In this document: in pieces, positions 61,601 through 64,000 of the stretch
Layout: every line of letters starts with the position of its first letter
How positions within the stretch are numbered: the stretch's first letter is position 1
Assembly (NCBI GenBank): GCA_016283095.1
Contig: JAEEMG010000019.1
Span: 1 to 64,000, forward strand
DNA: 64,000 bases
DNA from: Paludibacteraceae bacterium
GTDB taxonomy: Bacteria > Bacteroidota > Bacteroidia > Bacteroidales > Paludibacteraceae
Direction: 5' to 3'
The notes under the pieces: generated by a model
The model's database searches: none
Told to the model about the DNA's origin: nothing
The model's input: the letters and a program-made list of their open reading frames with translations, nothing else
Made by a program: the position numbers and the translations under genes

Positions 61601-64000
61601 TTCACTTAGACACCCCTTGGAATCCTTAATTTGGACAGTCCATTCTCCAATTACAGCTTGCGTGTTTTCTCCACCAACATAATCAATATGCGTAGTAGAA
61701 GACGTTATATTTTTAGGTTCTCCATTATGTTTCCACACATAAGTCTCACCGGTCTTCGCTCCAGATGCAGTGAATATAATTCTCTCTTCACAAGAAGTCT
61801 CCTTGCTTACTGTCAAAGTAGGATTTGCAGGACGAGAGTTCATCGATATTGTCTTGCTTGCTGAAGCAGAACACTCTCCTAATGTAACCTTTACAGAATA
61901 AGTTCCACTTGTTGTGACCGTCAACGTTTCAGCTGTTGATTTGTCATTCCACTTAAACTCATATGGTTCATTTCCAACTTTATTAGTCACAGTAGACAAC
62001 ACGACATCACTTCCATCACAATTAGATCCCTCTGGGACTGTGATTTCCACAGTAGGCTTCTTATTGATAGTAAACACGTAAGGTTCATTTATATCATACG
62101 TTTTCTTCGTACATCCATCATATACCGATACAGTATATTTGTATACTCCGACAGCAGTCTCTAATGGAGTATGTGTAGGAAGATTATTATCAATAATGAC
62201 ACTATCTTTTTTCCATGTATATGTCAACGCATCATCTTTATATGAAGAAGCGGTAACAGAAATTTGTTTCTTAATCTGACCCTCACAGATTGTCTGCGAC
62301 GCAGGGTCATTCACAAACTGGGCAGCTGATTTCAAACCAACATACTCACTTATTGTGACAGACGAAGATGTTGTGTAAGAACAATTTTTTGAATCCACAA
62401 CTTCCGCAGTATACGTGTTGGCAGTCAGATCAAACACAAACTCTGTCTGTGTCGCATCTCCTACAATTGTCTGTGTTGCCACGGTTACAGTATATGGAGC
62501 CGTTCCACCTGAGACAACGACCTTGACTGGAGATGTCTCGTCCTTACATACTGTAGCATTTCCGGAAATAGTAGCAGACAAAGACTTCGCAGGTTCAGAA
62601 ACAGTCAAAGGAATATCTATTATACATCCGTTGACATCTCTTGCAGTCATTGTATATGCACCTGCCTTCAAATTATCGAACATGTTGCTTGACTGCCATT
62701 CTTCTTCTCCAGTCTCACGCGGTGACTTTGAATAATAATAAGGTTCACCTCCTCCTTTCACAGACAATGTGATCTGACCAGTAGAATTACCCTTACAATC
62801 AACATCAACAATAGTCTGATCTCCATTCCATTCCAATGGAGACGGTGCTTTTAGAGATACTGTTGTGTGAACCTCTCTGTCACATCCATCGGTAACTGTA
62901 ACCAAAACATCCATGTCGGAATTGATTCTCGTATCAGAATTAACTTCCGTTCCTGCAATCTTAAACGACCAGTTTGATGCGATCAAGCCACAAGATGTCT
63001 GGAACCCAACAGCATTTTTAATCGCATCAAATGGAATTGCGAATTCACAATTGGCTCCATTAGTCAAAGTTATCGGACTAATATCAGCCGCATCCTTGAT
63101 TGTCGATTCCGATATTGAAGTTGTGAATGAACCACTCTTCACCGCACTCACACATCCACTTTCTGTATTCTTCACACTCACAGAATAGTTATAGACAGCG
63201 CCACAACTATTCTTTTCTGGAATCACTGCAGCACTTGAATTACCAAACGACTGATCTCCATTCTTCCATGTGTACTGGTTTTCACCAATTGTATATCCAC
63301 CTTTTAGATTAACCGAAACATTGTAGTATTCCTTATTTGCACACAAATCTGACGGATTAACAAAATCTCCAAGTACAGGGGATGCATAGATTGTTGCAGA
63401 AGCGGATGCCGGCTCACTCTCACATCCTTGAGCTCTAACGACAACACTTAACGAAACATTCAAACTTGCCGTCGCTACAGGAAGAGAGTATGTCTTTTCG
63501 TTTATATTTCCAAAACCATCTTCATCATCATTCCAATCATACTGGTATGACACACCTGTATTTGCTCCAAATGGCATAGCAGTGAAGACAACATCCTGAT
63601 CACAACTCTTCTCCGAAGACGGACTTAGTACTACACCAGGCTGCGGTTTGATCACAACTACAGCAGGAAGAGAAACTGTTCCACATTCCTGATCCTCCTC
63701 GTCGAGTACCGTAACCGTATATGTATACGTACCAGGAATATACTTGCCATTCTCTTTAGGCAAAGACGGTGTATAACTTGCTTCAGTTCCTAAAACAGTC
63801 GTTTCTGTTCCCTTTGTCCATTTATAAATATAATTCTTTGATCCGCCACTCGGAGCTGTTTCGAACTCAAATTTAGGAGTCACGTCTTCATTTGAACAGA
63901 ACGATGTGACAGGCTTCAACGAACCAGCATTTAATGCACTTCGAGAAGCAATAACCAATCCGTCAACACTATTCTTACATCCATTATTATCTGTGACTTC
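43616..64000 (-). CDS. Giant SprB/HYR/PKD-like surface adhesin with T9SS type B tail, 5' end beyond window
   Basis: The frame is open from the window edge to the stop at 43616: 6,794 codons visible, with no signal peptide, so the true start lies beyond 64000. From N to C: (1) about 64.0-52.0 kb, Ig/PKD-like repeats with a VCxG..x..YxWxxxG core mixed with SprB repeats (VTDNNGC, ITDGNGCVVTK); (2) about 52.0-45.2 kb, alternating HYR-type modules (DNVAPTIEC ... C) and a second module type (DKCxxx ... LNIKDCS); (3) a further Ig-like stretch; (4) the last 70 residues (IPTAITPHNSVGMNDMFMPG ... VVYFK), the gliding-motility-associated CHU_C domain, a T9SS type B signal. SprB-like adhesins drive gliding or attachment; motility here is not implied. 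Confidence 0.9.
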   Translation of the reverse strand, partial: EVTDNNGCKNSVDGLVIASRSALNAGSLKPVTSFCSNEDVTPKFEFETAPSGGSKNYIYKWTKGTETTVLGTEASYTPSLPKENGKYIPGTYTYTVTVLDEEDQECGTVSLPAVVVIKPQPGVVLSPSSEKSCDQDVVFTAMPFGANTGVSYQYDWNDDEDGFGNINEKTYSLPVATASLNVSLSVVVRAQGCESEPASASATIYASPVLGDFVNPSDLCANKEYYNVSVNLKGGYTIGENQYTWKNGDQSFGNSSAAVIPEKNSCGAVYNYSVSVKNTESGCVSAVKSGSFTTSISESTIKDAADISPITLTNGANCEFAIPFDAIKNAVGFQTSCGLIASNWSFKIAGTEVNSDTRINSDMDVLVTVTDGCDREVHTTVSLKAPSPLEWNGDQTIVDVDCKGNSTGQITLSVKGGGEPYYYSKSPRETGEEEWQSSNMFDNLKAGAYTMTARDVNGCIIDIPLTVSEPAKSLSATISGNATVCKDETSPVKVVVSGGTAPYTVTVATQTIVGDATQTEFVFDLTANTYTAEVVDSKNCSYTTSSSVTISEYVGLKSAAQFVNDPASQTICEGQIKKQISVTASSYKDDALTYTWKKDSVIIDNNLPTHTPLETAVGVYKYTVSVYDGCTKKTYDINEPYVFTINKKPTVEITVPEGSNCDGSDVVLSTVTNKVGNEPYEFKWNDKSTAETLTVTTSGTYSVKVTLGECSASASKTISMNSRPANPTLTVSKETSCEERIIFTASGAKTGETYVWKHNGEPKNITSSTTHIDYVGGENTQAVIGEWTVQIKDSKGCLSEQAATKKATIYKKPTFDIIVPTEACPTADNYPLSINVGYAAENNYSVTWSSNVIPDNQTPTKATINKASDQCGYTYSFNVSVEDIHCKTTLPGSFTTKKSEASDLNLTINPDVYDLVGTDCIFRVPEVTTKCTFSTICDIKTATITQSVSAGDVIAGSKKIVVTATDLCGTSVTKEVTLNVPSNNLSGKTLSASVKNVKCNGSDNGEVSLSVAGMTSDGYTYYLIDNNQNSVGNTSGEFMNVPVGTYSGKVVDANGCSLTNSNIKVSQPTPFTATIPTALSVCPGATDGSIVITDISGGTAPYSVTVDGATVSAVSEGKSTVSGLKKGEYTITVKDNNDCSVVKTLTVSEFDKPDVTITGAASVCEGNSVTLTAKPNANAAPTVIYSWVKSNDTPADGAYSTFNAGASKTVTAPIDWNGKTECSETWYVKVKDGHGCISDATSATATILKRPEVTLTQDGFKCEETVTFTATSASATSYSWKKNNETWSEYSAEASKTLNYVDANTSVTWYVKAKNDQGCESDVKEATGYVYKKPAVSIVGDVTTLCEQGSLSGELSSNADFNTYSWKKDGTVVGTEKKYTATAPGSYTLTVTDDHCTNTSVAHVISKSAFAIESVTAVNPKCHSGLGSIEVKVKDGAADYQYVLNAGTPVEKSDANHTFADVAAGSYTVTITDGNGCVVTKDGVIITIPTELKIDVWSAANAEVCAGNNADITLKVSGGTAPYRYKVNTDDVVSMGDGISSATISKSQGSYSVEVTDQNDCKVTSVSNVVITKPSDFTSGSLDKSETNVCAGLSNPEVKVVGSASAKSCSNCITYKWTKKGSDDVLGTSDKFTSNETDPGTYEYVVTVSDGCSGTSKNLDYKHIINPNPTFTLSELGEQCPKTNTENYAISVSSVTPSTGYSVVWTGATKDGSDQTKATIAGGDCSGTKAYSATVTNIATGCSTKIEKSLEIKLTNALALSLTTDGLKSGSTTDYEFTLTSDKCEFTTPTFTYTATQNCDIIPEVSQSENGDVVTVTATDFCGNEISKTVKIITPVAPSAPSLTAETVCGEDVTFTASGANTGETYLWSNTADGTFVAGESTKKLTYNANGDKIQSATWYVKVKNANGCESEATNATGKTYVPPVATIASALGQCSYTLSANLTGNAYSYVWSGKKDGNESTIVADESGTYDLVITEKYSDNHECSSTKVSETITISDVTMPTISYTKACVGQNATLNLTNTVDGYTYDWEKKVGTSTTFVSAGTGLSINTKDAGEYRVKVTSAQNCTKTTDAIAVEFHSLPTPQIVKVDANDYLCADGKALTLKTSDEYESYKWSTTATTAMIDVTTAGDYTVEVTDDNNCKATSEKFSVALHSLPVLDEIADQTVCVDAKANFTLTLATTTEGEYTYNVSTVNPQTSDAFSLGKGNYSATVTDKYGCTSEAKSFKVEEYAWTAATLASSSQTICKENLSDLSAITINATTNGSAGSLTYTWILPAADNSSSSTGNTHTPAVEEVGTYTYNVIVNDACTKGKTDNLTYTLTINAAPTISDLTAPSAVCEGSSFILPIVSSVANGSVITSEGWKYNDGGVWKDFVNNNLQPGSYTLKYAVTNGCGTAERELGQTVEVSAASAIAVIPQTAKICKDIQPVLNVTSITGNITKITANGVALDQTDYAYDITGKKITLPAISEKTTYVVTVKNGACDEKDASATVDVYSAPVIGDVTLPAVCVGVTNVELPTPDLTWNDANAGSPAREQGWYNGDDAVTSDYIKNLTANTYTFTYKVKNECGLTESKNFEFVVNANPTVELAASDACGDVTFTATAKVGETVVTENIQYLWSETETGVYAENTAKNNIQTLTAVRPYTELSKTWYVKVKNSVTECESESPDSKSATSYLASYAEFSPENVTVCPGNDAVVTVSNVAGIVTAYIWKGDDVANKTLATITDGKITQKISDESDIYHISATVTNGVCAESSEIKATMSASGRPTLEVEESSSLCVDGTTVKQNSVLTATENAGYRYSWYKEGAKETCLGTSNTLTVSSAGKYFVEVVMGSNCTNETSIEVSAKNIPNITLDYTKVCIGATANLSATSTSSVEYKWDSEIAYGTTNTLSVTEAGSHTVYVKDANGCTNQASLSVDFNSLPVVSLSADDACETTTFIPTPADNTKFEYNWNGSGYGSETSKTLSISAGKVSESATWTVVIKDNTTGCESAPATATATVYGTPALSLTPVTICKGETANISYSGLVGTITSYGGLTANGNILETSPVTTSTYTLKVENGQCSSIEPTVTVTVNDKPTITISAPNPVCEGVAFTLSDPVIVNNGSDIVGTGKWQIKVKGAGEWIDFDVMSAPVAGTHKLQYVATNGCGENYSNEVNAVVNANPSTPSLTAGTVCGGDVTFTASGANTGETYLWSNTADGTFVAGESTKTLTYNANGDKIQSATWYVKVKNANGCESETANATGKAYIPPVANIISELGQCSYTLSANLTGNAYSYAWSRTKIGSESTIVANEAGTYDLVITEKYSDNHECPSSVVSETITISGVTLPTISYTKTCVGQDATLNLTNTVDGYSYEWKQKDGTSTEFVTAGTGTTISVAEAGDYKVIATTAQNCIDSTDAMTVEFHSLPTPQIVKVDANDYLCADGNALTLKTSEEYKSYEWSTAATTATIDATTAGDYTVEVTDDNNCKAISEKFSVELHPLPVLDDIADQTVCVDAKANFTLTLATATEGEYTYNVSTVNPQTSDEFLLGKGNYSATVTDKYGCTSEAKTFKVEEYSAPVIGDVTLSAVCVGTTDVELPTPGLTWNDADAGTPAREQGWYNGDVAVTSDYIKDLTANTYTFTYKVKNECGLTESKNFEFVVNAKPVVPNIADVTLCYGETKVITANITANTYSWKKAGETYGDNSASMTTADEHGVVEYSLTVTDANNCTSEPETFTVTQPASDLTVVKSENSPSVYGLSDGSYSITINGGYGDYKYCEKTSETAYCTPDAVVPVTGAESKISVSDVAAGNYYYTIVDKHGCEIPVTVTIPNPDEPNVDWNITDALCNGVNTNDPAKLGSVKATSSSGAFTIKMIEPASGYSDVVSSEVGGEHVAEFTGLTTGTYKVLYVLNANPDIKQEKTFEITEPDQLLISMDYATGTTPCDKNYNKVNISNVSGGTQVDNLDPSKLYFDDKYEVSYSDNETVVSYADGIFTLADGISTAKLTATLTDKNGCVATQTVEYIPASSDLNITCGNLKGIVVPLDENCEKAISLTGIAMKNSVDALLCSPNSNVKVEYSIDNGSSYNNTPFEYTLTNNERQKTIMWKFSTDYAEIAPVVCEQTIKAVDDKSPVFASNNIDETIKYSDQTKTCGANYTNDDVESLLGIEDCSLREVSYCLRELGKTDCISTGKVFENGSYKPIATEDLSHGQYEIVYTATDGTNESVDKVQVITIVDDVAPTIECLADYEIDVNPADGCKATEIAAIDSIYEQYVVKNNIATKNADGTFSVVDPNRITLSGDSKTIESIKDECGVTLKVESSLNNTSFDETDKPFTLGVGESQTINWTMSDGINNTSCSTVVTAVDNSGLDLSGATLADVEKKYSDNIDKCSASYKWTVSEIQTWLDKIQNCSGIKDVNYVVKDKSGNQITSGSVVSDESVSEMDLTNLSHGDYVIEYEVVDHKGDKATINQNLSVSDDIAPEITCYNDKEIQVPVGDDCNATVDLDIERLLYASRADNLLGSAAKDKNGVEIDYESSDDIEKSIFKTNYDFEDEQKNAMSNDCGEPLSTKFVVSTKNDAGVFVPDGDPIDNNESITIKYKEEKQITIIVADASGNPTECTYTLVGAPQIINSSALADETGLVTGKDASGKEKCSVEYTKTFAEVYKEIYGKEYVECSPVTELQYEIKKSTGEKVTGSVKPDGSTSFSEDLVPGDYTITWNAVDLNNTSEVVDNHKIEVADNVAPEITCADVEVPMDANCEASIDMDMHQFALGYLADKIVVDKTTGEISAKNPGDEAYFKLSADKKTITNIYDGCNTDLSIMVSETDGVGSEDHLNVSLDNDHLTKDVYWTLSDGTNNSTQCKSTVSAVDTMRPVVSIPDAITVHTNSSADKCIGDTSIANDDIKTALNIKDCSSYTVTYSVDGNTSVPLTTNNVIANGLTIGEHEITYVVEDATGKKTTVSQKVTVVDNVPPTIECLADYDIYVQPNNDCKVIETAAKDSIYEQYVIANNIATKNADGTFSVVDPNRISLSGDSKTIESIKDECGVTLKVESSLDNTSFDETDKQFTLGVGESQTINWTMSDGYNMSSCSTVVTAKDTTRPEVVTPDAITIHTSSSTDKCAGDTTITNSSIKTALDIKECSDYTITYAVDGGTDITLSSGDVVISDLTPGEHEIKYTVTDVTGKTSTVTQKVNVVDNVAPTIECLADFDVYVQPSNGCKSDSTVTVQMLKDAYVKANEASATEITTATNENNIPYAYTKDGDGNVDKVYDECGKELSFFVGLTKEEEKSSVDVSVSLDDNDTYVYWTLKDVYDNASRCSTLVAPKDSTKPEIAQSLDVLKLDGTDGDSKCQGVSDLSYNTISNMLNISDCSETEISYVIVHEDGTTTSAKKVENDAFYKFKETLNDGDVIEWIATDKFQNVNSVRQEVEIVDKKAPAIDCDKLVKNIEITSNEIAAGICIDNDYLINHKNLFTGLKSGDERWIKDNCTDFEDIVVTSKRSDGKNNGDQADLSAPFVVGSTTVNWTFTDEAGNSDFCPQIINIINNPPAIVCEPSVIKVPITRENDCNASYKIEANKVIADLRRGVLIDKGIIDAEGNILNGMTDSEVDDLLHKSDCGNDLKLDSDVDVPLNPDGSFTFEIGKEVVVTYRVYDDLGNESFCTVTYKPVDEEKPYVSKNEFTSTVERGVNCQYTYSNTKSDFLNRLDAADCSSMKVYYEIDGEKAELENKMTYPDFDSEIGNETIKWTIEDAFGNFTEVVETVNKVDHIAPSVACPTDPIKLPMDDDCHARISMTDEQVIAMMRAGAVLPAINDDSLKKVMGVDLYGMINDAEKETVTHDCGETVHLLVKDGESYVEKDEVVVDVQYGETVTMEFAVRDSSGNENTCSLTFVAADTTAPKITSQDTVKLYYEESECKCTYSKTREEIERMLNIIDCDKNTTISYTLDGVTRPVPMDGKFEFSLLDGDIKNITWTVTDESGNSSSENLTIVAYDTIAPKFDCSTLPKDLVVVLHNHGDEATFEKFEDVGLDTSIIFEDRCSETLKPSFIREDGKNVFMDIYPSNDTTILYTSFTDKASNTHYCEQNLIVLDSIKPVLICPHDYEKAFACIDDVNDKIYIPKNFTEFKKYLYGNVLDAQNMIPEKLTVKDDTAGNSCEGEITRTYTIYDIFGGSSSCANIINIKDTVPPVWRTGFASGLMTDTIHLSCDASSANWAIPTAEDACNNSDVKFDRFNNRGDNPSKCDYYNYENTFVYTAVDVCGNVNNDTFRMVLSYRDTNNPHFDVPDWFADGVVSAKSNGECLMLVPDLEEFALNKYDPCAGRSVLTYSQYPIPGTSVMDDFTAQMILTDVCGNKFIYEKEITVPKREDIVTAMAKDFVKCEGTELDVNLMSDTIITATGKTNMLQDDGTYKEVESNIVFDVYKDSISVPTLVYSNNKTTFGLRFSSDPAKVAAYTAIDNLTQTGTYYYVAQDLNTGCMDTVSAYVGIRQRPRVAMSSVDTVEACEYQALAVNGMAGDYKDILNVCVENMGSEIIEEGWMIGGAKYNGEPISHVHNGTRMIYYAVNECGMTSSDSSPAWRCDYVYNREDGTFVSDLTTAQMMKDTVSSGAPLKVHQKIDPDSMLLTARFDGRARVWVGESVSLDMKSIYKDKGIEYHWYQVVGDMDASSQMFDGYGNVLEDYINPLDDADELLAVSSISDPDFGSYFYENLLDTALFYVVVTDNVCTSAASNVVKVDTYDFIPTAITPHNSVGMNDMFMPGFPVVIFNRYGNKVFEGEDGWDGTIRGELADPTVYYYVVTMKDGSTRKGSVEVVYFK
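48776..49150 (-). repeat. HYR module repeat in the giant gene, copy 2
   Basis: Highly similar to 50986-51345. Both encode NRI(T/S)LSGDSKTIESIKDECG and GVGESQTINWTMSDG. Unit length is about 120 residues. Confidence 0.8.
50986..51345 (-). repeat. HYR module repeat in the giant gene, copy 1
   Basis: Partner of 48776-49150, nearer the N-terminus. Confidence 0.8.
53069..53339 (-). repeat. Giant gene block A, second copy (fused to block B)
   Basis: About 90% like 56251-56518 by eye. Encodes YSAPVIGDVTL ... EQGWYNGDVAVTSDYIKDL ... NECGLTESKNFEFVVNA. Here it directly follows block B. Confidence 0.85.
53337..54515 (-). repeat. Giant gene block B, second copy
   Basis: About 1.18 kb matching 57311-58490. 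Encodes GESTKTLTYNANGDKIQ, PTPQIVKVDANDYLCADG and DKYGCTSEAK segments. Confidence 0.85.
56251..56518 (-). repeat. Giant gene block A, first copy
   Basis: Partner of 53069-53339; separated from block B (first copy) by about 0.8 kb of other Ig-like modules. Confidence 0.85.
57311..58490 (-). repeat. Giant gene block B, first copy
   Basis: Partner of 53337-54515, nearer the N-terminus. Confidence 0.85.

Noticed and set aside
63956-63958. TTG at 63958 as the start of the giant protein
   Set aside because: The frame continues to the window edge with normal repeat sequence (VTDNNGC), so it is an internal Leu codon.

Overview
The window is chromosomal DNA from a member of the Bacteroidota, most likely Bacteroidales (Prevotella/Bacteroides-like). 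The signs are the promoter style (TTTG, about 20 bp, TAnnTTTG) upstream of many genes, type IX secretion (T9SS) sorting tails, a PorT homologue, a DUF5686 outer-membrane protein, BspA-like leucine-rich repeats, HU-CCDC81/SPOR and DMP19 proteins, and DUF1703-type AAA/PD-(D/E)XK proteins. The genus cannot be fixed from the sequence. I saw no rRNA, tRNA or CRISPR array.

Layout. 1-10.6 kb: a cut-off Rpn-type nuclease, a DUF5686 barrel, two small secreted proteins, then housekeeping genes (purB, an MsbA-like ABC exporter, pnp). 10.6-18.5 kb: an accessory stretch with a structured dispersed repeat (four copies), a cytosolic papain-like protease carrying a TerB-like domain, a very AT-rich KAP-type P-loop NTPase and two AAA/PD-(D/E)XK proteins. 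A relic of a dcu gene 3' end lies between the last two. 18.5-22.2 kb: a C4-dicarboxylate transporter and a T9SS-targeted LRR protein. 22.2-27.5 kb: one tight minus-strand operon, trpD-trpC-HU/SPOR-DMP19-porT-trpF-dedA. 27.6-35.8 kb: a block separating the two trp units, holding a VapBC-like pair whose toxin gene is broken by an 8-bp tandem duplication, folC, phoH, two tandem membrane J-proteins, an NlpC/P60-like lipoprotein lacking both expected histidines, and an MNT/HEPN toxin-antitoxin pair. 35.8-40.2 kb: trpB-trpA-trpE-trpG with its own leader. 40.3-43.4 kb: a secreted GH74-type protein. 43.6 kb to the window edge: the 3' part (6,794 codons visible) of a giant SprB/HYR/PKD-like adhesin with a T9SS type B tail.

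The strongest find is a complete-looking ribosome-mediated trp attenuator upstream of trpB (39872-40147, minus strand). It has a consensus promoter, a 32-codon leader peptide containing the run Tyr-Trp-Arg-Trp-Trp, a 1:2 stem built over the Trp codons, an 11-bp 2:3 antiterminator and an intrinsic terminator just before trpB. It controls only trpBAEG. That unit ends at its own terminator (35752-35785), and trpDC...F is transcribed separately with no visible Trp leader.

The secretion theme is coherent: PorT belongs to the T9SS, and the LRR protein, the GH74 protein and the giant adhesin all carry T9SS C-terminal signals.
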